Assembly (NCBI GenBank): GCA_021803035.1
Contig: JAJZME010000024.1
Coordinates: 38,888-102,887 of the forward strand
Source of the DNA: Acidobacteriota bacterium
GTDB lineage: Bacteria > Acidobacteriota > Terriglobia > Terriglobales > Acidobacteriaceae
Length of the DNA: 64,000 nt
Direction of reading: 5' to 3'
Each line of letters starts with the position of its first letter. Position 1 is the first letter of the stretch. Under the pieces are notes generated by a model. It saw nothing but the letters and a program-made list of their open reading frames with translations, did no database searches and was not told where the DNA came from. A program made the translations under genes and the position numbers. Below are positions 33,801 to 42,395 of this stretch, one piece after another.

Positions 33801-35733
33801 CCAGCCCACGGTCCTTACCGTCGAGGTGGAAAATGGCGCCCAATGCAACGCCGTGCAATGCACCAGCTCAACCTCGACCTCTGCACCAAGCGCCATCTAC
33901 CCCGCACCGGTCGCCGCGCCCACCGGCACTGTTACCCTCACCAGCAGCCTTGCCGGGCTTTCTGGCACCCAGACGCTCCAGCCGTTTGTTGATCCCGCCA
34001 CCGGCGCCATCGCCGGCGTGGCCACCTACACCCTCCCCGCCAACACTTCCGTAAGCACTGTCAACAGCTATACGCTTGCGGTTGCCTACTCCGGAGACTC
34101 GAATTACAACGCCCTATCGAGCTCGTCGAACAGCTATAGCCTTCCCTTCGTCTCCACCAGCGGAAGCGGCGTCACCACCACAATCGCCGCGACCATGACC
34201 GGCAGCATTTCGCCCGATTCCACCATCACCATCTCGGGAACCGTCACCGGCCAGAGTGGGAGCAGCGCGCCCACCGGCACCATCTACGTCTACTCCTCCG
34301 GCAACTACCCCGCGCAGACCGGCTTCTATTCGAGCTCCGGCGATGTCTCCTCCTTTGCCATCACCTTAAACAGCCAGACGCTCTTCCAGGGCTCGAACTA
34401 CATCTCGCTCGAATATCTGCCCTCCTCCAGTTCCAGCTACAATCCCTCCGAACTGGTGCTGACCAAGCTCATCTCCAACCCGCTCTCCGACTTCAACATG
34501 GTTCCGGAGCAGACTATCGTTCCCGTCACCGCCGGCGGCAGCAGCGGCACGGCAACCGTCAACCTCACCTCGACAAATGGATTCACCGGAAACGTCAGCC
34601 TCTTCTGCACCGCCACTCCGGGCGTGGACTGCTCCGTTTCTCCCTCATCCGTCTCTTTGACCAACGGCGGCAGCGCCTCCACCACCCTCACCATTACCGC
34701 CCCCGCCGACACCGCCAATGCCACCTATAGCGTTGCGGTTGTAGGTCAGGACTCGACCGGCGAATATATCCACACCGCCGGCGTGCAGGCGGCCGTTACG
34801 GGCTCGTCCGTTGGGGCCAGCAGCTATGCGCTGAGCGCCAATCCGGGAGTTCTTGCCTTTACGCCTGGGGCCACCACCGGCAACACCACGACGATCGCCG
34901 TCACCCCGCTCGGTGCCGCTGGATTCACGGGAACCGTTGATCTGAGCTGCAACGTCACTCCGGCCGGCTCCAACAGCCCAACCTGCAGCATCGCTCCTTC
35001 CACAGTCAACGTCAGCGGCACGGTGGCGCAGACGCCCACCCTGACCGTGACTTCCAGCGCCTCAACCACGCCCGGAACCTACACCGTCAACGTGCAGGGC
35101 ACATCGGGCAGCATCGCCATGAACACCGCCGTGACGGTCAACGTCGGCAACTTCACCCTGACTCCCAACCCCGCATCGCTCACCCTGAGCGCCGGGGCCA
35201 CCAGCGGCAACACCTCCGCCATCACCATTGCGCCACAGGCCGCATTTGACGGCAACGTCTATCTGAGCTGCAAGGTAACCACCAGCATCTCCAATCCAGG
35301 CTCCCTGCCCAGTTGCAGCGTTCCAGCGTCGGTAATGCTGAACGGCACCGGCTCGCAGACCGCCACGGTAACTGTCTCCACCACGGCCAGCGCCACCAGC
35401 GCCATGAACGATCAGAAGAAGCCCTTCTGGCCGGCGGCTGGCGGCGGAGCCATGCTGGCAGCGGTGCTCTTCTTCTGGGTGCCGAAGAAGCGCCGTAGCT
35501 GGCTGGCCATGATTGTGCTGATGGTCGGTCTGGTCTCCATGGCCGGCATGGGCTGCGGTGGGGGCTTAGGCAGCGGCGGCAGCGGAGGCAGCGGAGGCGG
35601 AGGCACCAGCCCCGGCGGACCGGGCAACACCTCCTCACTCACCGGCACCAGCTCCGGAGCCTACACCGTCACCGTGACGGGAACCTCTGGAAGCCTGACC
35701 CAAACCGCCACGGTAACCCTGAACGTGAATTGA
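30838..35733 (+). CDS. Giant secreted sedolisin (S53) protease with Ig-like repeats
   Basis: About 1631 residues from the ATG at 30838; the ORF-track start 16 codons upstream lacks a signal peptide context. A signal peptide (SLCAVAGAFFSSTALFAQ) is followed by a pro-kumamolisin activation domain. The S53 catalytic domain has Glu about 317 and Asp about 321 (VEAYLDVEW) and Ser about 603 in GGTSAAAP. From about 730 on there are Ig-like Big_3-type repeats (SYSGDSNN, ASYAGDNSYD, AYSGDSNYN) and NGFTGNVSLFC-type repeats. Near the C-terminus a hydrophobic hairpin flanks PKKRR, then a Cys- and Gly-rich linker and one more repeat. It should be an acid-active extracellular or surface-bound peptidase. 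Confidence 0.9.
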   Translation: MRSLRTLSLCAVAGAFFSSTALFAQHVGPTVRITGPISTSQVVTLKGTVPFLANAHNDRGLAPAGMQLERMHLILKRSPAQEAALRQLIAEQNTPGSPNYHKWLTPAQFGAEFGPSQQDIATLEKWLTSQGFQILKLEPGNQTLDISGTVGQLSSAFHTQIHKYMVNGRLHYSNANNPQIPAALSPVVGGFVSLNNFHYRSQAVNLGEATYNPATGLAKPSWTVGSGSFNYQNYNFVLSPVDFATEYNLAPLYQEGLNGTGQTIAIVNDSNINLSLVNQFRSLFNLPYNPPQVIIDGNDPGINGINNPDGPNYDSVEAYLDVEWAGAIAPNATIDLVIAADTAAENGLMLAAEHAVYSDIAPVISVSFGQCESILGSNNGFVNSLWQQAAAQGQTVMVAAGDNGSAGCDDQNTVEYASGGQAVNGLASTPYDVAVGGTDFFYSSYNSGSSAINSQLQTYWDTTASNSTPTASIKGYIPEQPWNNSQYGLNLFSYYSATGSTTITAGSGGASNAALCSNNSYSSTTGQCTGTTSGYSKPAWQQALVGLSGFNMPNDKVRDLPDVSLFAASGYNDSFIPICATDGDCQPVSSGSTVQVFGVGGTSAAAPAFAAIMALVNQKYGPQGQADTILYPLAVQDPTAFNAVTHGTNTVPCEYSPTLSTNCIQGTNPLTVQITNSSGVSSSVTEGEIGTGSTADYNAAAGYNLATGLGSINAYNLVTDWGNVKLPSTTVTLNPTTSTSFTHGDTFSFNGTVTGTGSGTPTGDVAIMTNSTEQSQQGITTFPLGSSGNYSGSLTTLPGGNYDIWASYSGDSNNAMSVSQKIPLTVQPEPSGIAFGIYQNTSINAPGSGSYLTTSPSASIDYGTQLMLSAKVAPTADVTAVQNCSASTSTAKCPTYGAPTGVITFLDNGATLNTAVLNSEGDAEFNAPLSVGSHSLSASYAGDNSYDKSTSANPITVTVAKDTPVISLGTSVTGTGSSGTTSLVNGPNQPTVLTVEVENGAQCNAVQCTSSTSTSAPSAIYPAPVAAPTGTVTLTSSLAGLSGTQTLQPFVDPATGAIAGVATYTLPANTSVSTVNSYTLAVAYSGDSNYNALSSSSNSYSLPFVSTSGSGVTTTIAATMTGSISPDSTITISGTVTGQSGSSAPTGTIYVYSSGNYPAQTGFYSSSGDVSSFAITLNSQTLFQGSNYISLEYLPSSSSSYNPSELVLTKLISNPLSDFNMVPEQTIVPVTAGGSSGTATVNLTSTNGFTGNVSLFCTATPGVDCSVSPSSVSLTNGGSASTTLTITAPADTANATYSVAVVGQDSTGEYIHTAGVQAAVTGSSVGASSYALSANPGVLAFTPGATTGNTTTIAVTPLGAAGFTGTVDLSCNVTPAGSNSPTCSIAPSTVNVSGTVAQTPTLTVTSSASTTPGTYTVNVQGTSGSIAMNTAVTVNVGNFTLTPNPASLTLSAGATSGNTSAITIAPQAAFDGNVYLSCKVTTSISNPGSLPSCSVPASVMLNGTGSQTATVTVSTTASATSAMNDQKKPFWPAAGGGAMLAAVLFFWVPKKRRSWLAMIVLMVGLVSMAGMGCGGGLGSGGSGGSGGGGTSPGGPGNTSSLTGTSSGAYTVTVTGTSGSLTQTATVTLNVN

Positions 35734-35769
35734 TCCTCTGACCGTCAGAATCTGTACCAACTTGGCTGC

Positions 35770-35795
35770 CCCAGGTCCGGATTTTCGGACCTGGG
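35770..35795 (+). terminator. Hairpin after the sedolisin gene
   Basis: CCCAGGTCCG and its exact complement enclose a 6-base loop (GATTTT), 36 bp after the stop. No T-run follows, so termination is probable but unproven. It could also serve the convergent kdpC transcript from the other side. Confidence 0.6.
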
Positions 35796-35982
35796 ATACA
35801 ACCTCCCGGCCCAAAATCCCTCTTCTGCTCTGCAGAAAATTCCTGCTCCCTGGAGCGCAATCAGCTTGCAGGCGGGTTGACGAGCCAGCCTTGGTGCGCT
35901 CCTGAAAGCACAAGTCACCCTACATTTTGCAGAATCCGCGAGAGAGTGGCGGCGCAAGCCTGCGGAGAATCGCCGGACGTAC

Positions 35983-36645
35983 TTATTTCCCCATCTTGTT
36001 GAGCGCCAGGTTCAGCTCCAGAACATTCACTCGCGGCTCGCCCAGAAAGCCCAGTTCCCGCCCCTGAATGTGCTGCCGGATGAGCGCGTCAATCGCGGCC
36101 ACGGAAACTCCGCGCGCCTTGGCCACGCGCGGCGCCTGGTAGAAGGCATTATCCGGGGTAATGTCCGGATCAAGCCCTGAACCCGATTCGGTCACCATGT
36201 CGATCGGTACCGGCTTTCCCGGATTCCGCGCCTGGAGCTTGTTGATGGCGCCCTGAATGCGCTGGATCAGCGCGGCATTGGTTTGTGCCAGATTCGATCC
36301 GCCGGAGCCTTCCGCATCGTAGCCAACCGCCGACGGCCGCGGATGAAAGTAGCGATTCGACGTAAAGCTTTGCGCCAGCAGCTTCGACCCGATAACCTGC
36401 CCGTTCTTGAGAATCAGGCTTCCGTTCGCCTGATAGGGAAAGACCACGTGCGCAATGCCGGTGATTAGCAGCGGATAGCCGACGCCCAGCACAAGCCCGG
36501 TGAAAAGCGTAAAAAGGATTGCGGTCCGCCAGATCGAATGCCGGGCGGGGCTCCCTTGCCCTTTTGACGTTTGCTCAACCGGATGCTCGGCCATCTCCAC
36601 TTGTTCAATCAGTGTACTCGAAGAATCCATAATCGAAATCTCCAT
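35983..36645 (-). CDS. kdpC: Potassium-transporting ATPase subunit C
   Basis: 220 residues with one membrane helix (TAILFTLFTGLVLGVGYPLLITGIA) and the KdpC periplasmic body: GSLILKNGQVIGSKLLAQSF, YFHPRPSAV, VTESGSGLDPDITPDNAFYQAPRVAKARG. A roughly 35-residue hydrophilic N-terminus precedes the helix. KdpC stabilises the KdpFABC complex at the inner membrane. ATG at 36645 or 36630 (better GGAG spacing). It is separated from kdpB by 197 bp of repeat-containing DNA, wider than in typical kdp operons. No kdpD or kdpE lies downstream. Confidence 0.93.
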   Translation of the reverse strand: MEISIMDSSSTLIEQVEMAEHPVEQTSKGQGSPARHSIWRTAILFTLFTGLVLGVGYPLLITGIAHVVFPYQANGSLILKNGQVIGSKLLAQSFTSNRYFHPRPSAVGYDAEGSGGSNLAQTNAALIQRIQGAINKLQARNPGKPVPIDMVTESGSGLDPDITPDNAFYQAPRVAKARGVSVAAIDALIRQHIQGRELGFLGEPRVNVLELNLALNKMGK

Positions 36646-36732
36646 CCCGGTTAGCCTCTCCGCCCGTAGTGAAAGCTTGGTGTTGAACGGGCACGGCCTG
36701 AGAGGCTGCGGAAAAACTCTGTGTTTTGAAAG

Positions 36733-36752
36733 GGCACGGCTTCAGCCGTGCC
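36733..36752. repeat. Dispersed palindromic repeat inside the kdp operon
   Basis: GGCACGGC-TTCA-GCCGTGCC is a perfect 8-bp stem with a 4-base loop in the kdpB-kdpC gap. The same unit recurs in variant form at about 51252, 51600 and 51772, and a shortened GGGCACGGCCTGAGAGGC copy lies just before it at about 36689. It behaves like a REP/BIME-type intergenic element. Confidence 0.7.
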
Positions 36753-36842
36753 GTGAACGTTACAAAATCCGTGCGGCTTTAGCCGCTGAGCGTCAACTTC
36801 TTCGAAATTTCGACTTTTGCCACAGGATGCCCAGCCTCTCCG

Positions 36843-38876
36843 TCACGCCAGATGCAGCGCCACCAGGCACAGGTCGATAAGCTTGATGCCAATGAAAGGA
36901 ATAATGATGCCGCCCACGCCATAGAGCAGCAGATTTTGCCGCAACAGAGCGGCGGCAGGCCGCGGCTCATACTTCACGCCCTTCAGGGCCAGCGGAATCA
37001 GCGCCACAATAATCAGGGCGTTGAAGATCACCGCCGAAAGAATGGCCGAGTGCGGAGAGTGCAGATGCATGATGTTGAGCACGCCCAGCACCGGAAACGC
37101 AACCGCAAACATGGCCGGGATAATGGCGAAGTATTTGGCCACATCGTTGGCGATCGAAAACGTGGTCAGGGCGCCGCGCGTCATCAGCAGTTGCTTGCCG
37201 ATCTCCACAATCTCGATCAGCTTGGTGGGGTTTGAATCCAGATCGACCATATTGCCGGCTTCTTTTGCGGCCTGCGTGCCCGAGTTCATGGCCACGCCCA
37301 CATCGGCCTGGGCCAGCGCCGGAGCATCGTTCGTGCCATCGCCGGTCATCGCCACCAGCTTGCCTTTGCCCTGCTCGCGCTTGATCAGGTCCATCTTGTC
37401 CTTGGGCTTGGCCTCGGCAAGAAAATCGTCCACGCCGGCCTCGCGCGCAATTACGGCCGCTGTCAGCGGATTGTCGCCCGTAATCATCACGGTGCGGATA
37501 CCCATGGCCCGCAGCCGCGCCAGCCGCTCCTTCAGCCCGCCCTTGACGATGTCTTTCAGATGCACCACGCCCAGCGCCGTGGCATTTTCAGCCACCACCA
37601 ACGGCGTGCCACCAGCGCGGGCGATCTGTTCCACGGTGTCGCGCACCTTTTGCGGCAGGGCCGCTCCCTGCGCTTCCAGAAAATTCGCAATCGCGTCCAC
37701 CGATCCTTTGCGGATCCGCGTGCCCGGCAGATTCACCCCGCTCATGCGCGTCTGCGCGGTAAACGGCACAAACTCGGCGTGCATGCCGCCCACGTCGCGT
37801 CCGCGCAGGTTGTACTTTTCCTTGGCCAGCACCACAATGGAGCGGCCCTCGGGAGTTTCGTCGGAGAGCGACGCAAGCTGTGCGGCATTGGCCAGCCGCT
37901 CATGGCTGATATCGGGCGCCGGAACAAACTCCGTGGCTTGGCGGTTGCCCAGCGTGATCGTACCGGTCTTGTCCAACAGCAGCGTGTTGATGTCGCCCGC
38001 GGCCTCCACGGCGCGCCCGCTCATGGCCAGCACGTTATATTGCACCAGCCGGTCCATGCCCGCAATGCCGATGGCCGAAAGCAGTCCGCCGATGGTCGTC
38101 GGAATCAGGCAAACCAGCAGCGACACCAGCACAAATACGGTCTGCGGCGCGTGCTCGTACAGGGCGAACGGCTGCAGCGTAACCACGGCCAGCAAAAAGA
38201 TGATGGTCAGGCCGGAGAGCAGAATGCTGAGCGCGATCTCATTGGGCGTCTTCTGGCGCGAAGCTCCTTCCACCAGCGCAATCATGCGGTCCAGGAACGT
38301 TTCGCCCGGATTCGAAGTGATCCGCACCTTGACCCAGTCGGAAAGGACCTTGGTCCCGCCGGTAACAGCCGAGCGGTCGCCGCCGGCCTCGCGAATCACG
38401 GGCGCCGATTCGCCGGTGATCGCCGATTCGTCCACTGACGCCACGCCCTCGATCACTTCACCGTCGCCGGCAATGTAATTACCCGCTTCAACCAGAATCA
38501 CGTCTCCCGCGCGCAACTGTCCGCTGGAGACCTCCTGCAGTTCTCCGCTGTCGGTATAGCGTTGGGCCACGGTCTCGCCCTTGGCCTTGCGCAGCGTGTC
38601 GGCTTGCGCCTTGCCCCGCCCTTCGGCCACGGCCTCGGCAAAGTTGGCGAACAACACCGTGAACCAAAGCCAGAGCGTGATCTGCAGATTGAAGGCAAAG
38701 CCAGGCCGATGATGCAATGTGTTCACCACCAGCAGCACGCTGGTCAATACCGAACCCACTTCCACCACGAACATCACCGGGTTCCTGACCATGAGGCGGG
38801 GATCGAGCTTGCGTACCGAATCAATTGCCGCATGGCTGAGAATTTCCGGATTCCAAAGGCTCTTTTTTTCAATCAT
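36843..38876 (-). CDS. kdpB: Potassium-transporting ATPase ATP-binding subunit B
   Basis: A 677-residue P-type ATPase. The phosphorylation motif is [18 protein letters not shown], the actuator loop is [19 protein letters not shown], and the hinge is [43 protein letters not shown]. It hydrolyses ATP to drive K+ uptake through KdpA at the inner membrane when K+ is scarce. Seven predicted helices fit the family. It starts 127 bp after kdpA; the gap is again unusually wide for this operon. Confidence 0.96.
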   Translation of the reverse strand: MIEKKSLWNPEILSHAAIDSVRKLDPRLMVRNPVMFVVEVGSVLTSVLLVVNTLHHRPGFAFNLQITLWLWFTVLFANFAEAVAEGRGKAQADTLRKAKGETVAQRYTDSGELQEVSSGQLRAGDVILVEAGNYIAGDGEVIEGVASVDESAITGESAPVIREAGGDRSAVTGGTKVLSDWVKVRITSNPGETFLDRMIALVEGASRQKTPNEIALSILLSGLTIIFLLAVVTLQPFALYEHAPQTVFVLVSLLVCLIPTTIGGLLSAIGIAGMDRLVQYNVLAMSGRAVEAAGDINTLLLDKTGTITLGNRQATEFVPAPDISHERLANAAQLASLSDETPEGRSIVVLAKEKYNLRGRDVGGMHAEFVPFTAQTRMSGVNLPGTRIRKGSVDAIANFLEAQGAALPQKVRDTVEQIARAGGTPLVVAENATALGVVHLKDIVKGGLKERLARLRAMGIRTVMITGDNPLTAAVIAREAGVDDFLAEAKPKDKMDLIKREQGKGKLVAMTGDGTNDAPALAQADVGVAMNSGTQAAKEAGNMVDLDSNPTKLIEIVEIGKQLLMTRGALTTFSIANDVAKYFAIIPAMFAVAFPVLGVLNIMHLHSPHSAILSAVIFNALIIVALIPLALKGVKYEPRPAAALLRQNLLLYGVGGIIIPFIGIKLIDLCLVALHLA

Positions 38877-39003
38877 GGTTCATCCATCCAGTAGTTTCGA
38901 GTCAGCTTCGAGTTATCGGTTGGTCGTCCTTCTCGCTATCGCTCTTCGCTCCCCGCCCACAGCTCGCCGCTCCGTGTCGCCTGCGGTCGGCGGATCGAGG
39001 AAA

Positions 39004-40731
39004 TCAGGAGAACATCTTTCCGGCGTGCAGCAGCAGTTGTTCGAGAATCGGCCCCAGGCTCAATGCCGGGAAGAACGTCAGCGCGCCGACGATCAGAATC
39101 ACGCCCGTCAACAGGACGGTGAACAGCGGCGTATTGACCGGAAAAGTTCCCGGCGATGGCGGCACGCTCTTCTTCTGCGCCAGGTTTCCCGCCAGGGCCA
39201 GCACCGGAATCATCATCAGGAAGCGGCCCATCAGCATGTCAAAGCCCATCGCGATGTTGTACCAATTGTTGGCCGATAGGCCGGCGAAGGCCGAGCCATT
39301 GTTGGCAGCTCCGGACGTGAACGCATAGAGAATCTCTGTAAATCCATGCGGCCCGGGGTTGGCAATGCTGGAGAGCCCTGCCTTGGTGAGCACCGAAATG
39401 GCGGTGAAGGTGAGAATAATCAGCGGAAAGATGAGCGCATAGAGCATCGCCATCTTCACGTCGTAACTCTCGATCTTCTTGCCCAGATACTCGGGCGTTC
39501 GGCCCACCATGAGGCCGGCGATGAAGACCGCCAGCACCACAAAGATGAGCATGCCGTACAGGCCCGAGCCCACCCCGCCGAACACCACTTCGCCGAGCAT
39601 CATGTTGACCAGCGGCATCATTCCGCCAAGAGGCGTGTAACTGTCGTGCATGCTGTTAACCGCCCCGGTGCTGGTGTCTGTGGCCACTGTGGCGAACAGT
39701 GCGCTGTCGGCAACCCCGAAGCGTACCTCCTTGCCCTCCATGTTGCCGCCCGGCGATGTCGCTGTGGCTGTCTGCTGTGCCCCGTGTATCAGGGGATTAG
39801 GCTGTGACTCGGCCCAGTAGGCTACCGCAAAGCTGGCCGTGAACAGGATGAACATGGCTGCCAGCACGGCCCGGCCGTGACCGGGCGAACCCGTCATCCG
39901 GCCCAGCGTATACGTAAGGCCGGCGGGAATGAGCAAGATCAACAGCATCTCAAATTCGTTCGTCAGCGGCGTAGGGTTCTCGTAGGGATGGGCGCTGTTG
40001 GCGTTGAAGAATCCGCCGCCGTTGGTGCCCAACTCCTTGATGGCCTCCTGGGAGGCCACAGGCCCTTGCGCAATGGTCTGAACTTGCGCCGGATTTTGAA
40101 GCGGGTGAGCCGTCGTATAGGAATTAAAATTCTGCGGCACGCCCTGCGCCACCAGAAACAGGGCGCCGATGATCGACACGGGCAGGAGCACATAGAGGAT
40201 CGTGCGCGTCATGTCCACCCAGAAATTGCCGATGGTTCTCGAAGCCGTCCGTTTGATGCCACGAACCAGAGCCACCGCGACCACGATACCGCAAGCTGCC
40301 GACCAGAAGTTATGCGTCGCCAGGCCCGCCATCTCCGTCAGGTAGCTCATGGTGGTCTCAGGCGTGTAAAACTGCCAGTTGGTGTTGGTCGTGAAGCTGG
40401 CGGCGGTGTTCCAGGCCAGCACCGGCGACACGCCGGCCAGATGTTGCGGATTGAGCGGCAGCAGTTGCTGCAGACGTTCCAGAGCGTAGGTCAGCAGCAT
40501 GCTTACGACGGAAAATCCCAGCAGCGCTCCGGCGTACTGCCGCCAGTTCATCTCCCGTTCAGCATTGACGCCGCACAATCTGTAGATGAGACGCTCGCAG
40601 GGCCGCAGCACCGGGTCAAGCCAAGTGCGCTCACCCTCAAGCACGCGAGCCAGATAAGCGCCTACCGGCCGCACGGTTGCAAGCAGAATCGCCGACAAAA
40701 TGGCAAACTGCACCCATCCGTTTGCAAACAT
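39004..40731 (-). CDS. kdpA: Potassium-transporting ATPase subunit A
   Basis: About 575 residues from the ATG at 40731 (MFANGWVQFAIL); the ORF-track extension to 40803 covers kdpF in another frame. Selectivity-filter-type segments are visible as NTAASFTTNTNWQFY, GTNGGGFFNANSAHPYENPTPL, SALFATVATDTSTGAVNS and GAANNGSAFAGLSAN. Ten or more membrane helices fit the K+-channel-like translocating subunit. It begins two bases after the kdpF stop (TAATATG), so coupling is tight. Confidence 0.96.
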   Translation of the reverse strand: MFANGWVQFAILSAILLATVRPVGAYLARVLEGERTWLDPVLRPCERLIYRLCGVNAEREMNWRQYAGALLGFSVVSMLLTYALERLQQLLPLNPQHLAGVSPVLAWNTAASFTTNTNWQFYTPETTMSYLTEMAGLATHNFWSAACGIVVAVALVRGIKRTASRTIGNFWVDMTRTILYVLLPVSIIGALFLVAQGVPQNFNSYTTAHPLQNPAQVQTIAQGPVASQEAIKELGTNGGGFFNANSAHPYENPTPLTNEFEMLLILLIPAGLTYTLGRMTGSPGHGRAVLAAMFILFTASFAVAYWAESQPNPLIHGAQQTATATSPGGNMEGKEVRFGVADSALFATVATDTSTGAVNSMHDSYTPLGGMMPLVNMMLGEVVFGGVGSGLYGMLIFVVLAVFIAGLMVGRTPEYLGKKIESYDVKMAMLYALIFPLIILTFTAISVLTKAGLSSIANPGPHGFTEILYAFTSGAANNGSAFAGLSANNWYNIAMGFDMLMGRFLMMIPVLALAGNLAQKKSVPPSPGTFPVNTPLFTVLLTGVILIVGALTFFPALSLGPILEQLLLHAGKMFS

Positions 40732-40732
40732 A

Positions 40733-40828
40733 TTAAAATTTCTCCGGGAAAAGCAGCGTTGCCGCCAGATACCCAAACAGCAAAACCGAGAGAACCACGG
40801 CAATCAAGGAAAGAATGGCACTATGCAT
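40733..40828 (-). CDS. kdpF: KdpF small subunit
   Basis: A 31-residue single-helix peptide too short for the ORF track: it begins MHSAILSLIAVVLSVLLFG and ends in ...TLLFPEKF. The C-terminal L(L)FPEKF is the hallmark of KdpF, which stabilises the KdpABC complex in the membrane. A GAGG lies 6 bp before the ATG, inside the stop of the preceding micro-ORF. The stop is one base before the kdpA start. Confidence 0.9.
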   Translation of the reverse strand: MHSAILSLIAVVLSVLLFGYLAATLLFPEKF

Positions 40829-40831
40829 CGG

Positions 40832-40918
40832 CTACCTCAATTTCTGGCACGCTTTGACATAAAGAAAAGCCACGGCAAAGAAGCCAACCGTGCAGAGCAA
40901 CATCAGCGCATCCTGCAT
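40832..40918 (-). CDS. 28-residue membrane microprotein at the head of the kdp operon
   Basis: An ORF of 28 codons with its own GGAG 7 bp before the ATG at 40918. The peptide is one membrane helix followed by a short basic tail; its second half reads FFAVAFLYVKACQKL. I recall small peptides with the same pattern (FF...YV..C..L) directly upstream of kdpF in other bacteria, so it is probably a conserved kdp-associated peptide, not chance. The stop lies 3 bp before kdpF, so both are likely translated as a coupled pair. Function unknown; a role in Kdp assembly is inference. Confidence 0.65.
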   Translation of the reverse strand: MQDALMLLCTVGFFAVAFLYVKACQKLR

Positions 40919-41194
40919 GACAGATCTCCAAAAATTTGGCCGGGGCGTTCCCAGCCCGGTTGCTGCTGCGAAGACCTCGCACAATTCAGATCCGCGCCGC
41001 CGCTTCATCTGCGGCTCTGATCCGAAGCCTCGTGTGCTCTGTCTTGGCCGCAGGGTGTTGCGTACCAAAGTCAGTTTCCACGTTCTTCTGTTTCAGTATC
41101 GAAAGGAATTCCTAAAGAAGGCATAAAGACAGCGGGCGCCTTTAAGATATTTAAAATCAATTAAGAAGAGCTGCCCGTTTCAGGAGCAGCCCCC

Positions 41195-41707
41195 CTATTG
41201 GGGATTCGGGAAATCCATCGGGTATGTCGTGGGAGTCGTCACGTTCCCGTTATACGACCTCTTCATGTTCTTTTCAACGTTTCGCGCGAGCTTTTCGATT
41301 TGGGCCACCTTCTGAATCTGCCTTTTGCTCAGCGCCCCGGGCCTGGACTGGCCGATTTCGGCGTTCAGCTCCGCCGCCAGACTGAGCAGCTTCTGGGTGT
41401 CTTTAATCAAGGCCTTTTGCCGCAATGCCCTGAGTTGGCGCAGCACCATCGCCTTCTGCGTTGGATCGCCGCCGATATCGGGATAATGATGGGTTGGTTG
41501 CGGCCATTTCTGGATGTCCGGGAAGGGCGACTGCGGCGTGGAATAGCCCGGGTATCGTGAGTCGGGATACGGAGTCTGACTCTGTGCGGGGAGCGCCGCG
41601 TATAGCACCATACCCAGACTCCCCAGAAAAATCCACAAACTAAACCGTGTGATATACGCTGATCCGCCTCTCTTCTGGCAGCCTGCGTTCTCTTGCCGCG
41701 CTTTCAT
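41195..41707 (-). CDS. Secreted small helical protein A, family of unknown function
   Basis: 170 residues: a basic start, one hydrophobic segment (FSLWIFLGSLGMVLYAALPAQSQ) that is a signal peptide or anchor, a Pro/Tyr-rich linker and a charged helical region (TQKLLSLAAELNAEIGQSRPGALSKRQIQKVAQIEKLARNVEKNM). The tail is YPMDFPNPQ. I do not know the function. The helical region is homologous to that of protein B (LLKLAKELKAAM...KAGQIKELAHKI), and protein C is a close paralogue. The ATG has AAGGGC upstream. It follows B by 44 bp in the same operon, between kdp and MscS. Confidence 0.75.
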   Translation of the reverse strand: MKARQENAGCQKRGGSAYITRFSLWIFLGSLGMVLYAALPAQSQTPYPDSRYPGYSTPQSPFPDIQKWPQPTHHYPDIGGDPTQKAMVLRQLRALRQKALIKDTQKLLSLAAELNAEIGQSRPGALSKRQIQKVAQIEKLARNVEKNMKRSYNGNVTTPTTYPMDFPNPQ

Positions 41708-41751
41708 GACGAGCCCTTCGTTTCACCTGCACGCAGGCGTGGGAGAAACCG

Positions 41752-42180
41752 CTACTTCTTCTCTGCCACGGGCTGCGCTTGTTGCCGTATCTTATGTGCC
41801 AACTCCTTGATCTGGCCTGCCTTGCGAAGTACGCCGAGCGACAACGTCTGGTTGGAGTCGGTCTTTTCCATCGCTGCCTTCAATTCCTTGGCCAGCTTGA
41901 GCAGATCAGCGCACTCATCCGCCACCTGCGACTTTGCCGGATCTGCCGGCGCTGCCGCATCGGCCGGCTTTTGAGCCGCCTTGGCCGCAGGAGCCTCTTG
42001 CGGTGCGGGAGCCTGCTCAACAGCCGGCGCTTGCGCCTTTTGCCCGCCGCTCTTCACCGGCGCCTGTGCACAAACCTGCGCCGCCGCAAAAACAGCTACG
42101 GCAGCGATGGCGTGAAGTGCCAGGCCCTTCAGCCGATAGAGGCGCCAAGGCGTCGTCGCATTGGAGCCAGAAAGTCTCAT
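41752..42180 (-). CDS. Secreted small helical protein B, family of unknown function
   Basis: About 142 residues from the ATG at 42180. A signal-like segment (LKGLALHAIAAVAVFAAAQVCAQ) is followed by an Ala/Pro-rich linker and the helical motif CADLLKLAKELKAAMEKTDSNQTLSLGVLRKAGQIKELAHKIRQQ. I associate this helical module with acidobacterial exported proteins of unknown function. A good promoter (TTGCAT-N16-TATAAT) ends only 13 bp before the ATG and there is no Shine-Dalgarno, so the message may be almost leaderless. An upstream GTG at 42213 would lie across the promoter and is less likely. Confidence 0.7.
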   Translation of the reverse strand: MRLSGSNATTPWRLYRLKGLALHAIAAVAVFAAAQVCAQAPVKSGGQKAQAPAVEQAPAPQEAPAAKAAQKPADAAAPADPAKSQVADECADLLKLAKELKAAMEKTDSNQTLSLGVLRKAGQIKELAHKIRQQAQPVAEKK

Positions 42181-42193
42181 GAATGTTGAGAGG

Positions 42194-42221
42194 ATTATAG
42201 GCCCAAATCGCACCGATGCAA
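42194..42221 (-). promoter_or_regulatory. Sigma-70-like promoter of gene B
   Basis: On the minus strand TTGCAT (42221-42216), a 16-bp spacer and a perfect TATAAT (42199-42194). Transcription would begin about 7 nt downstream, leaving a leader of only some 6-8 nt before the ATG at 42180. Confidence 0.55.
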
Positions 42222-42395
42222 CAAAACTTTTTTTCGGGCGACCGGCTGCGCAATATTGATTCAGCCTGCCGCGCCGCGCTGCTCACGTCGCAACCTCAAT
42301 CCCGGCTCTGCGGAATCCCGCGCAACATGCGGCGAAGGACTTTATTTACTGCGGATTCGGAAACTCCGCGGGATTGGGATATGGCGCCGCGGCAC

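Noticed and set aside
37021-38478. 485-codon plus-strand ORF opposite kdpB
   Set aside because: Ser/Arg/Thr-rich antisense frame with no domain; kdpB is certain.
40919-41194. Possible c-di-AMP (ydaO) riboswitch upstream of kdp
   Set aside because: The region has a small GGGC...GCCC hairpin but not the conserved ydaO core motifs.
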